Assembly: GCA_000434675.1 (NCBI GenBank)
Contig: HF988640.1
Location: forward strand, 150,684-165,476
Length of the DNA: 14,793 nt
Direction of reading: 5' to 3'
Origin: Faecalibacterium sp. CAG:1138
GTDB taxonomy: Bacteria > Bacillota > Clostridia > Christensenellales > CAG-917
Made by a program: the position numbers and the translations under genes. Under the pieces are notes generated by a model. That model saw nothing but the letters and a program-made list of their open reading frames with translations, ran no database searches and was not told the DNA's origin. Shown here piece by piece: positions 7,110 to 14,656 of the stretch (its first letter is position 1; the number at the start of each line of letters is the position of its first letter).

Positions 7110-8777
7110 ATGAACCTTAAACTTGACTACAAAAAAACCATAAAAGTTGGGTTTGCGTTCGCAATCATTCAGTGCTTCTGGGTGGTGTACGACTACGTTA
7201 TACCTCTGCTCATCGACAATGCGTTCGGCCTTTCAAACGCTATGCGCGGCCTTATCATGGGCCTCGACAATTTGCTTGCGCTGTTCATGTTGCCGCTTTT
7301 CGGCAAAATCAGCGACAGCTGCAAGTCCAAATACGGAAGGAGAACTCCGTTTATCGTTCTGGGCACTCTGGCGGCAATCGTTCTGATGATTTTCATTCCG
7401 GTTACCACCGCAAGTCAGCTTAAGGAAGCCAACGTCATAAGAAACGACCTCGAAACCCGTTTCGTCGAAGACGCCGCTTTCAGACAAGAAAAGCTTACCG
7501 AATTCTACGACGACGCAGAAAGCGGTGAAAACAAATACATCTCCAAAATCGTTTTCGACGAACTTTCCGGGAAAATTTCCAAGGAAGAATTCGTCAATCT
7601 CACGACCGACGACGAAGCGGGCTACTTCAACCGCTTTGCCAAAGACGGAATGAATCGCTACATAAACGATCAGGTTTACAATCAGGTTACCAAGCAACAC
7701 TCCGTAAGACTGGTGTTCTTCATTCTGATTCTGTTTTTGGTTCTCGTGGCCATGGGCACCTACAGAAGCCCGGCGGTCGCGCTTATGCCTGACGTTACGC
7801 CGAAACCGCTGAGAAGCCAGGCTAACGCAATCATCAACCTCGCCGGCGGCGTGGGCGGCGCAATCGCGACCATAACCTACATGGTGGGATTTTTGATCAA
7901 CGAAAACGGATACGTCGGCATTTACATCGCAAACGCTCTGTCCATGGGCATTTTGCTTCTGTGCTTCATCAAGCTCGTCAACGAACCTAAGATGGTTGAC
8001 GAATGCAGACGCATCTGCGAAGAATACGGCATCACCGACGAGGACGACGAAGCCGTCGATCTTAGGGAACAGGAAGCAGAGGACGGCGTAACCGCCGACA
8101 AAGCGGCAGACGAAACCGTTCTTTCCGCCGAAAAACAAAAACTCAAAAAATCCAAAACGATAAGCTTCCTTCTTATTCTCGCTTCCATATTTATGTGGTT
8201 CATGGGTTACAACGCGGTTTCTTCCAACTTGTCCATTTACATCGTAAACGTTCTGGGCTGCACGCCGTTTATCGGCACCGTGGTTTCTGCCGCAAGCATG
8301 GCTGTTTCCGCAGTGGCCTTCATACCTGTCGGTATGCTGGCAGTCAAAATCGGCCGTAAAAAGAGCATCATGCTGGGCTTATTGTTTGCGACGGTTTCCT
8401 TCGTCTGCGTGTTCCTCTTTATCAAACCGCAATGGGGCATCAGCGTGAAAGCGATTATGTTCGCTCTGTTCTACCTCATCGCAGGCTTCGGCCTCATCGT
8501 GGTCAACGTCAACACCTTCCCTATGGTGGTTGAACTTTCTTCCGCAAAAGACGTCGGCAAATACACCGGCTACTACTATATGGCGACCATGAGCGCGCAG
8601 GCAATCACTCCGTATATCGGCGGCTTGTTTATGGATCATCTGTCCAACCGCAGCTTGTTTGCTTATTCCGCCGTATGCGTCATTATATCCATAGTTTTGA
8701 TGGCTCTCGTCAAACACGGCGACAGCAAACCTCTTCCTAAGAAGAAGGTTTACGAAATGATGGAGGACGTCGACTAA
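7110..8777 (+). CDS. MFS sugar transporter-like protein (GPH/SLC45-like) with large external loop
   Basis: A 555-residue inner-membrane carrier with about 12 membrane segments, likely a cation-coupled importer of a glycoside or oligosaccharide. Segments 1-3 lie near residues 12-35, 43-64 and 80-98, with the MFS loop motif GKISDSCKSKYGRRTPF (65-81) between 2 and 3. Segments 4-6 lie near 199-217, 238-262 and 268-288, and the C-terminal half runs from about 351 to 533. Two parts make it longer than the usual 400-450 residues. One is a polar, charged stretch (about 99-197) between segments 3 and 4, which should face outside. The other is an acidic cytoplasmic linker (about 290-348, with ITDEDDEAVDLREQEAED) between segments 6 and 7. 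AAGGGAG (7096-7102) precedes ATG 7110. It has its own promoter and terminator, and the next genes are cytoplasmic glycosidases. The substrate cannot be read from the sequence. Confidence 0.85.
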   Translation: MNLKLDYKKTIKVGFAFAIIQCFWVVYDYVIPLLIDNAFGLSNAMRGLIMGLDNLLALFMLPLFGKISDSCKSKYGRRTPFIVLGTLAAIVLMIFIPVTTASQLKEANVIRNDLETRFVEDAAFRQEKLTEFYDDAESGENKYISKIVFDELSGKISKEEFVNLTTDDEAGYFNRFAKDGMNRYINDQVYNQVTKQHSVRLVFFILILFLVLVAMGTYRSPAVALMPDVTPKPLRSQANAIINLAGGVGGAIATITYMVGFLINENGYVGIYIANALSMGILLLCFIKLVNEPKMVDECRRICEEYGITDEDDEAVDLREQEAEDGVTADKAADETVLSAEKQKLKKSKTISFLLILASIFMWFMGYNAVSSNLSIYIVNVLGCTPFIGTVVSAASMAVSAVAFIPVGMLAVKIGRKKSIMLGLLFATVSFVCVFLFIKPQWGISVKAIMFALFYLIAGFGLIVVNVNTFPMVVELSSAKDVGKYTGYYYMATMSAQAITPYIGGLFMDHLSNRSLFAYSAVCVIISIVLMALVKHGDSKPLPKKKVYEMMEDVD

Positions 8778-8780
8778 ATT

Positions 8781-8809
8781 AAAAAGGCGGTAGAAATACT
8801 GCCTTTTTT
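8781..8809 (+). terminator. Intrinsic terminator after the transporter gene
   Basis: AAAAAGGC (8781-8788) pairs with GCCTTTTT (8801-8808). A G-U pair and GTA/TAC extend the stem to a GAAA tetraloop (8793-8796), and the T-run is 8804-8809. It separates the transporter from the two glycosidase genes. Confidence 0.88.
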
Positions 8810-8858
8810 GTCCGTCGGCATAGGTCGAACGTTTCGGAAAACAAAGATAAAAACAGCA

Positions 8859-8864
8859 TATAAT
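8859..8864 (+). promoter_or_regulatory. Possible -10 box for the GH127-GH2 unit
   Basis: TATAAT lies 28 bases before the start codon and after the transporter terminator. No good -35 box is found at 16-18 bases, so the promoter is either weak or activator-dependent. A small inverted repeat CGAA-CGT-TTCG (8826-8836) lies where a -35 or activator site would be. Confidence 0.45.
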
Positions 8865-8892
8865 AAACATAAACAACCTTTTGGGAGAAAAA

Positions 8893-10872
8893 ATGGCAAA
8901 AAAGAACTTTTTTTCCGGGTATGAAGAACTGGAACTTACCAAGATAAAACCGCAAGGCTGGCTGCTTAATCAGCTCAGGATTCAGGCGGACGGCATAACC
9001 TCGGACTTGCCGGAGTGCTGGGACGAGGTGTCCGAAAAATCTGCGTGGCTGGGAGGCAAAGGAGAAGCGTGGGAACTGGGACCGTATTATATGGACGGTC
9101 TGGTTCCGCTTGCCTACGTTTTGTCGGACGGCAAGCTTTTGGACAAGGCGGGGCTTTGGGTGAAGGCCGTTTTGGACAGTCAGCAAGCCGACGGCGATTT
9201 CGGTCCGCAAAGGACGAAAGACTGGTGGCCGAGGTGCGTGGCGCTGAAAGCGCTTATGAGCTACTACGAAGCCACGAACGACGCGCAGGTCATAACCTTT
9301 ATGCGAAGGTTCTTCAAGTATATGTACAACACTCTGGACGAAAATCCTCCGAGATACTGGGCGGCGGCAAGGGCGTTCGAGTATATCGTTCCGATAGAAT
9401 TCGTCTATAAAAAGACGGGCGACGAATTTTTGCTGGATCTCGTGGAAAAAATCAAAGGTTTCAGCTACGACTGGACGAGTTATTTTGAAAATTTCCGTTT
9501 CAAACATCCTGCGGGAAGATATATTTCCAAACCGCTTGTGAATTTCGGGCGAAAGATCGGGGCCAAATCCGATTACCGCAAAAAACACGGCCTAAAACCG
9601 CTGAAAACGCCGAAAGCGTCCGCAACCATACGGTTCAACAAACGCCGTTTCGTCAAAAAACTTATGCTTACGCACGGCGTAAACGTTGCCATGGCGATGA
9701 AATATCCTGCGATTTACGGCAATCTTTACGACGCGTACGCGCCTTGCGAAAGCCTTAAAAAAGGCATACAAAGTCTTTATAAACATCATGGCACCGCAGT
9801 GGGCATGTTCACCTCGGACGAGCATCTGGACGGCACCGATCCGACCAAAGGCATCGAGCTTTGCGCGGTGGCCGAGGCGATGTTCTCGTTTCAGAAGAAT
9901 CTGCTGGTTACCGGTGATCCGTTTTATGCGGATCTTTTGGAAACCGTGGCCTACAACGCTTTGCCTGCCATGTTCACCGACAATATGTCGGCGCATCAAT
10001 ACGTTCAGCAAGTCAATCAGCTGTCGGCAAGCGTCAAAAAACGCAAATTCTTCGACGTGAACGACGACGCAAATACTTTCGGTCTGTTGCCGAATTACGG
10101 CTGTTGCACGGCCAATTTGCATCAGGCGTGGCCGAAATTTCTGAAAAACCTGTGCTTTAAGCGCGCAGACGAGCTTGCCTTTATGGTTTACGCTCCGTGC
10201 GCCGTCGAAACCGCCGTAGGCGAAGGCGAAGTGAAAATTTCGGAAAGAACCGATTATCCGTTCGGAGACGAAGCTGTCTTTGCGGTGGAAAAGGTTGCGG
10301 GAAATCCGCAGGTTACGTTAACTTTCAGAGTTCCGAAGTACACGACTCTTGAAATTTATCTCGGCGACAAGCTCGTCGCAAAGGAAACCAAGGGGCTTGT
10401 GAAACTGAAACGTGTTTTGAAAGAGGGCGACGAAATAAAGCTGAAGTTCGTTTCCGAGCCTGTGGCGGTGGTAAATCCGAACAAATCCGTCAGCTTCAGA
10501 AAAGGCTCGTTGGTGCTTGCTTCCAAACAGAATTTCGAAAAGCAGATTATAGGAGGCAAGGCTCCGCATAACACCTACGCCTTTTATAACCTCTCGCAGT
10601 GGCGCAATTCGCCGATAATCAGAAAAGACGGCACTTTGGAGGTTCTTAAGACGGTTTCGGGCGAGAATTTCAAAAGTCCGTTCGACGCCGAGCATCCGCC
10701 TTTCGAAATAGAAGTTGCGGCCGTTCCCGTGGCGAACTGGGAAGAAAAAGACGGCGACGCCGGAAAAATCCCTAAAAAGGCCGTTTATACCGAACAAAAA
10801 ACAATGACGCTGGTGCCTTACGGCGCGACGGTCGTGCGCATAGCTCAGTTTCCGCAAATAAAACAAAAGTAA
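8893..10872 (+). CDS. GH127-family-like glycosidase (DUF1680; beta-L-arabinofuranosidase type)
   Basis: A 659-residue cytoplasmic protein of the GH127/DUF1680 fold, with an alpha/alpha barrel followed by beta domains. The best-known member, HypBA1, removes beta-L-arabinofuranose using a cysteine nucleophile in a Zn site made of one Glu and three Cys. The same set is visible here: ELC (Glu322, Cys324) and GCC (Cys404, Cys405), with the last Cys the likely nucleophile. In place of the HypBA1 acid/base motif (G-E-A-F-S-Y) there is GMFTSDEHLDG (304-314), in which Glu310 may serve. Residues 213-257 form a very basic stretch (about 16 Lys/Arg, one acidic residue) with no equivalent that I recall in the family. 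There is no signal peptide. ATG 8893 has GGGAG 5 bases upstream; a TTG at 8881 lies within that ribosome site region. The GH2 gene follows after 11 bases. The true substrate is uncertain. Confidence 0.85.
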   Translation: MAKKNFFSGYEELELTKIKPQGWLLNQLRIQADGITSDLPECWDEVSEKSAWLGGKGEAWELGPYYMDGLVPLAYVLSDGKLLDKAGLWVKAVLDSQQADGDFGPQRTKDWWPRCVALKALMSYYEATNDAQVITFMRRFFKYMYNTLDENPPRYWAAARAFEYIVPIEFVYKKTGDEFLLDLVEKIKGFSYDWTSYFENFRFKHPAGRYISKPLVNFGRKIGAKSDYRKKHGLKPLKTPKASATIRFNKRRFVKKLMLTHGVNVAMAMKYPAIYGNLYDAYAPCESLKKGIQSLYKHHGTAVGMFTSDEHLDGTDPTKGIELCAVAEAMFSFQKNLLVTGDPFYADLLETVAYNALPAMFTDNMSAHQYVQQVNQLSASVKKRKFFDVNDDANTFGLLPNYGCCTANLHQAWPKFLKNLCFKRADELAFMVYAPCAVETAVGEGEVKISERTDYPFGDEAVFAVEKVAGNPQVTLTFRVPKYTTLEIYLGDKLVAKETKGLVKLKRVLKEGDEIKLKFVSEPVAVVNPNKSVSFRKGSLVLASKQNFEKQIIGGKAPHNTYAFYNLSQWRNSPIIRKDGTLEVLKTVSGENFKSPFDAEHPPFEIEVAAVPVANWEEKDGDAGKIPKKAVYTEQKTMTLVPYGATVVRIAQFPQIKQK

Positions 10873-10883
10873 GGAGAAATATT

Positions 10884-12707
10884 ATGAAAATTATGACCGA
10901 ATGGGGCGAGAAACTCGACCGCAATCATCCGCTTCAGGAATATCCTCGTCCGCAAATGGAAAGGTCCAGCTACCTTAACTTAAACGGCGTGTGGAATTAT
11001 GCCATAACCAAAACCATGGATACTCCTTCCGCGTACGACGGCGAAATCGTGGTGCCGTTTGCTCCGGAATGCGTGCTCTCGGGCGTTGAGAAAGTGGTTA
11101 TGCCGGACGACGTTTTGCACTATGAAAAAACGTTTGAAATTCCGGAGGGTTTCATAAAGGACCGCGTGTTGCTGAATTTCGGCGCAGTCGATTATAAATG
11201 CGAAGTTTACATAAACGGCACTTTCTGCGGCGATCACGTCGGCGGCTACAATCCGTTTTCTATGGACGTTACGGGCAAAGTTACTGAAGGCGAAAACCGC
11301 ATAATCGTCAAGGTTACCGATCCTACCGATCTCGGGCCTCAGGCAAGAGGCAAACAGAGCCTCAAACACGGCGGCATCTGGTACACCCCGTCGAGCGGCA
11401 TCTGGCAAACGGTCTGGATGGAAAGCGTTCCTGAAAACTACGTGCAGAAAATCCACTTCACTCCTGACGTTGACAATTCGGAAATCGTGGTGAAGATTAT
11501 TGCGCCGAAACAACCGAAAAACGGTTTAATCACCGTGAAATTTGCAGATAAAGTGGTTGCCGAGCAAACTTACGTTGTCGGACAAGACACTCATATCGCA
11601 ATTTCGGACGCAAAACTCTGGTCGCCGGAGGAACCGAATCTTTACGACGTCGTAATCACCCTGGACGACGACGAAATCAAAAGCTACTTCGGTATGCGCA
11701 AGTTCTCCGTCGGCAAAGACAAAAACGGTTACGACAGGCTTATGCTCAACAACAAACCGTATTTCCATAACGGCCTTCTGGATCAGGGCTACTGGTCGGA
11801 CGGTATGTACACCCCTGCTTCCGACGAGGCTTTGGCCTACGACGTCAAGCTTGCCAAAGAAATGGGCTTTAATATGCTCCGCAAACACATCAAGGTGGAA
11901 CCTTTAAGGTGGTACTACCATTGCGACAAGCTGGGCGTTCTGGTCTGGCAGGACATGATAAACGGCGGAGGCGTGTATAACGGCGTCACCAAGCTTCTGG
12001 GCGGCGGCAAATACAACTTCTTCACCATCGGCGTATGGCCGTTCATTCACGTCAGGCTCGACGACAAAAAATACGGACGCTTCTCCAGAAAGGATAAGGC
12101 CGGCCGCGACGAATATTATAAGGATCTCGAGGAAATGGTGGACGCGCTCTACAACGTTCCGTCCCTCGCGCTCTGGACGATTTTCAACGAAGGTTGGGGA
12201 CAGTTCGACAGCCTGAAGGTTTACGACTTCATCAAAAAGCTCGATCCGACGAGAACCGTCGATCCGGCTTCCGGTTGGCACGATCAGGGCGGCAAGGATC
12301 TTTTGAGCATTCACCGCTACTGGTATCCGTTCCGCATCAAACGCAACAAAAAAGGTCAGGCGGTCGTCAACTGGGTTCCGGGACACGTCACCGAAAAACT
12401 GTCGAGGCCTGTGGTGCTTTCCGAGTACGGCGGCTACAGCTATCAGGAAAAAGGCCACGTCTTTTCCGACAAAATTTTCGGCTATAAGGTTTACGGGAAC
12501 AAAGAGGATCTGAACGGCGGCCTCAAGAAGCTGTTTGAGGGCGAAGTGGAAGCCGCAATGAAGAACGGACTGGCCGCTGCGGTTTACACTCAGCTGACAG
12601 ACGTCGAATCTGAAATCAACGGCCTCGTAACTTATGACAGAAAAGTCGTCAAAATTGACAGAAACATGCTCAAAACCATCAACGACAGGTTGGTTATCGA
12701 GGAATAG
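10884..12707 (+). CDS. GH2-family glycoside hydrolase (beta-galactosidase-like)
   Basis: A 607-residue cytoplasmic enzyme with the GH2 plan: sugar-binding jelly roll (about 10-180, with YLNLNGVWNYA and GVDY-type strands), Ig-like domain (about 185-275) and TIM barrel. The acid/base is Glu436 in FNEGWG, and the nucleophile is Glu514 in VVLSEYGGYS. YTQLTDVESEINGL (568-581) is a typical GH2 end motif. The size is close to beta-glucuronidase and much shorter than LacZ, but the Asn-x-Lys motif of beta-glucuronidases is not seen, so glucuronide activity is unlikely. Residues 358-403 form a glycine-rich, then aromatic and basic stretch between barrel elements, which may shape the substrate site. AAGGAG (10871-10876) overlaps the stop of the GH127 gene, so the two are in one operon. 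The product specificity (galactoside, arabinoside or other) is open. Confidence 0.88.
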   Translation: MKIMTEWGEKLDRNHPLQEYPRPQMERSSYLNLNGVWNYAITKTMDTPSAYDGEIVVPFAPECVLSGVEKVVMPDDVLHYEKTFEIPEGFIKDRVLLNFGAVDYKCEVYINGTFCGDHVGGYNPFSMDVTGKVTEGENRIIVKVTDPTDLGPQARGKQSLKHGGIWYTPSSGIWQTVWMESVPENYVQKIHFTPDVDNSEIVVKIIAPKQPKNGLITVKFADKVVAEQTYVVGQDTHIAISDAKLWSPEEPNLYDVVITLDDDEIKSYFGMRKFSVGKDKNGYDRLMLNNKPYFHNGLLDQGYWSDGMYTPASDEALAYDVKLAKEMGFNMLRKHIKVEPLRWYYHCDKLGVLVWQDMINGGGVYNGVTKLLGGGKYNFFTIGVWPFIHVRLDDKKYGRFSRKDKAGRDEYYKDLEEMVDALYNVPSLALWTIFNEGWGQFDSLKVYDFIKKLDPTRTVDPASGWHDQGGKDLLSIHRYWYPFRIKRNKKGQAVVNWVPGHVTEKLSRPVVLSEYGGYSYQEKGHVFSDKIFGYKVYGNKEDLNGGLKKLFEGEVEAAMKNGLAAAVYTQLTDVESEINGLVTYDRKVVKIDRNMLKTINDRLVIEE

Positions 12708-12743
12708 AATTTCAAAGCGCGTCAAAATATGAGCCGTAGTTTA

Positions 12744-12773
12744 TTGACAAAACTTAAACTCATGTGCTAATAT
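12744..12773 (+). promoter_or_regulatory. Promoter of the PH-domain gene
   Basis: TTGACA (12744-12749), an 18-base spacer and TAATAT (12768-12773). The -10 lies within a perfect 12-bp palindrome CTAATATATTAG (12767-12778). GGAGGAG (12787-12793) is the ribosome site, 7 bases before ATG 12801. No terminator is seen after the GH2 gene, so read-through from upstream is also possible. Confidence 0.7.
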
Positions 12774-12800
12774 ATTAGTATTGCTTGGAGGAGTTACCTA

Positions 12801-13541
12801 ATGAGCTATCTTGAAAGACAACTGAACAAAGGCGAAAAAATCGTTATGAAAACCCGCAAGTCCAACTGGATTTTTTTGAGGGAAGTTTTGATGCTTATCA
12901 TCACCGCGGCGGTGTATTTCGGCGTTTCGACGCTTATCTCCGCAAAATTTGCCGACAAACCGAAGCTGCAATCCGTTCCTATGTGGTGCGCGGTCGCTTT
13001 CGGCGCGTTGACGGTGCTGATGTTTATCGGACATATCGTTTCCGCAACCCGAACCGAAATCGTTCTGACCAACGCAAAAGTGGCCAGCAGGCAAGGTGTG
13101 GAATCCGTCGATATCGCCTTAAAGAGCATTGACAGCGTAACCGTCAACTACGGACTTTTCGGAAGCGTGTTCGGCTACGGCAATCTTTACATCAACACCG
13201 CAGGCGGCAAAACCTACGCGTTCAAAAAGATTTCCAAACCTGCAAAATTCGTTCAGAAGCTCAACAAGCAAGTGGCAAAAGCAAGCAAACAGACGGTTGT
13301 CGTCAACAACAACATCGAGGGCGTCGATCCGAGCTTTGCCGCGCAGCAAGCCGAACAACAAGGATACGTTTCCGCACCGTTCATGCAACCTGCCGCAGCG
13401 CAGCCGCAAAAATCCAAAAACATCACCATCACTTTCGGCGTAAGCCGTCAGCAGCAAGAGCTGGCCGACAGACTTTTGGGGAAGAAGGTGAAGGAGCTTT
13501 CGGACAAGGTTCCGGAAATCCCTGCAATAAAAGCCGAATAG
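12801..13541 (+). CDS. Membrane protein with bacterial PH domain (bPH_2/YdbS-like)
   Basis: A 246-residue protein. Two membrane segments (about 23-45 and 59-81) are followed by a bacterial PH domain (about 84-158) with the family pattern TEIVLTNAKVASRQGV, then DSVTVNYGLFGSVFGYGNLYI and a FKKISKPAKFVQKL end. After this comes a Gln/Ala/Pro-rich linker (about 174-205) and a basic-acidic amphipathic tail (about 214-240). The PH domain should lie on the cytoplasmic side of the membrane. The role of this family is not established; related YdbS/YdbT proteins in Bacillus are linked to envelope stress, which is only a hint here. It has its own promoter and terminator and stands as a single-gene unit. 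The domain call is firm, the function unknown. Confidence 0.8.
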   Translation: MSYLERQLNKGEKIVMKTRKSNWIFLREVLMLIITAAVYFGVSTLISAKFADKPKLQSVPMWCAVAFGALTVLMFIGHIVSATRTEIVLTNAKVASRQGVESVDIALKSIDSVTVNYGLFGSVFGYGNLYINTAGGKTYAFKKISKPAKFVQKLNKQVAKASKQTVVVNNNIEGVDPSFAAQQAEQQGYVSAPFMQPAAAQPQKSKNITITFGVSRQQQELADRLLGKKVKELSDKVPEIPAIKAE

Positions 13542-13556
13542 GCAAAATCGAATTAT

Positions 13557-13587
13557 AAAAACCCTGCCGACGAGGCAGGGTTTTTTT
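13557..13587. terminator. Two-way intrinsic terminator after the PH-domain gene
   Basis: ACCCTGCC (13561-13568), loop GACGA, GGCAGGGT (13574-13581), T-run 13581-13587. The A-run 13557-13560 extends the stem and supplies five Ts on the minus strand, so it could also stop the converging gene that ends at 13682. Between 13588 and 13681 I see only A+T-rich spacer and a weak inverted repeat (TTTGCT 13630-13635 with AGCAAA 13652-13657). Confidence 0.9.
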
Positions 13588-13681
13588 GACGTTATGATAA
13601 ATGTTTTTTGTAATATTATTTAAGCGTAATTTGCTAAAAAAGCGTTTTATCAGCAAAAAATACGCGGATAAACTTCGGTTT

Positions 13682-14656
13682 TCAGAAAAGCACCCAGTTT
13701 CCCGGCGACATTTTGAAGTAGCTGACGAGCATCAATATGCCGTAGACGACGACAGGTTCGCCGAGATAGAACCAGATGGTGTAACGCCCCATAAATAGAA
13801 GCGGCTTGTTCCATTTGCCGTCGAGTTTTGGAAGCAGACTGGTTTTCTTTTCGTAGAATATTTTTCCGAACGCCGCGCCGAACATAAACACCGCCATCCA
13901 CGGAAGAATAGGGAAGAAGTCAATAGGCGAAAACGACAAGGCGTTGTTGTAAATTTTGCCCGGGGCGTAGTGCGCGCTGTGTTTGGTGCAGAAAAGCACG
14001 TTTTTGAAGAGGCCGGTGTCAGGCCCGTAGCTTTCGGCAAAGCTTTGGCTGTGTCGCAATATCAAAAATACCGTCAAAAGCACCGCCGAAAGAGAAGCCG
14101 TGACCGCCGCAATGCTTTTTTTGTCGCCCTTGAAAATGGCGTTTATGCCTTCAAAAACCAGTATGCACACGGCCAAAAGATGCAAAACGCCGAAATTCAG
14201 AACGTTCGGTTTCGTGTAAAGGTGTGTGCCGAGCGTCAGCGCTTCCGCAATCAGCAGCAAAAGCAAACCGCGCTTCAGGTTGTTGTGTGACAGCGTGCAG
14301 CTTATGCCGCATATAACGATAAAAATCGACGCGAAAAGCGGTTGAGCCACCTTTCTGAAGCCGCAGTAGAGCCACCACCATTCGGAAAAATAGCAAAGCC
14401 TTAGAGCAAAGCTTGCGCCGCCGAGAAGTTCTCCCGAGCTCATGGCTTTTATCATTTCGATGAGGCCGTATGCCTGAATCTCCGCCGAAACTCGCATTTG
14501 CCCCGCCGTAAACCAGGCGTCGCCGAATTCGGAAAGCGCGATGAAAGCGTGGTCGATAATCATCAGAAATATGCTGAGCCCTCTCAGAAAATCTATTTCC
14601 CAGATGCGTTTCTTTTTAACTTTTTCAACTTTCACAAGTTTTGATTTTTCCATCAT
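13682..14656 (-). CDS. DUF1624/HGSNAT-like polytopic membrane protein (putative acyltransferase)
   Basis: A 324-residue membrane protein with a lysine-rich N-terminus and about 7-8 hydrophobic segments. The first segment carries RIWEIDFLRGLSIFLMIIDH (17-36), the hallmark of the DUF1624 group related to heparan-alpha-glucosaminide N-acetyltransferase. Further family features are RKVAQPLFASIFIVICGIS (101-119), NFGVLHLLAVCIL (154-166) and SPIDFFPILPWMAVFMFGAAFG (243-264). Such proteins are thought to move an acyl group across the membrane on to a sugar. The last segment reads GRYTIWFYLGEP, whereas related proteins usually have a YLIHQP-type motif, so a His is missing here. ATG 14656 overlaps the upstream stop (ATGA). 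A second ATG at 14653 has slightly better spacing from GGAG (complement of 14662-14665). The activity is unproven. Confidence 0.75.
   Translation of the reverse strand: MMEKSKLVKVEKVKKKRIWEIDFLRGLSIFLMIIDHAFIALSEFGDAWFTAGQMRVSAEIQAYGLIEMIKAMSSGELLGGASFALRLCYFSEWWWLYCGFRKVAQPLFASIFIVICGISCTLSHNNLKRGLLLLLIAEALTLGTHLYTKPNVLNFGVLHLLAVCILVFEGINAIFKGDKKSIAAVTASLSAVLLTVFLILRHSQSFAESYGPDTGLFKNVLFCTKHSAHYAPGKIYNNALSFSPIDFFPILPWMAVFMFGAAFGKIFYEKKTSLLPKLDGKWNKPLLFMGRYTIWFYLGEPVVVYGILMLVSYFKMSPGNWVLF

Noticed and set aside
7233..8138. Long antisense open frame (301 codons) opposite the MFS gene
   Set aside because: It has no ribosome site that I can see, reads as repeated valine/phenylalanine-rich shadow sequence, and lies over a clear membrane protein gene.
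8826..8836. CGAA-CGT-TTCG as a LacI-type operator or cre site
   Set aside because: The arms are only 4 bases and the symmetry stops there, so it is not convincing as an operator.
8881..8892. TTG start at 8881 for the GH127-like gene
   Set aside because: It lies at the ribosome site GGGAG; ATG 8893 has correct spacing.
11904..12725. Long antisense open frame (273 codons) opposite the GH2 gene
   Set aside because: It covers the GH2 catalytic motifs on the other strand and shows no family features.
13630..13657. TTTGCT/AGCAAA inverted repeat as terminator for the minus-strand gene
   Set aside because: The loop is long, the stem short and no T-run follows on the minus strand. The two-way terminator at 13557-13587 serves better.
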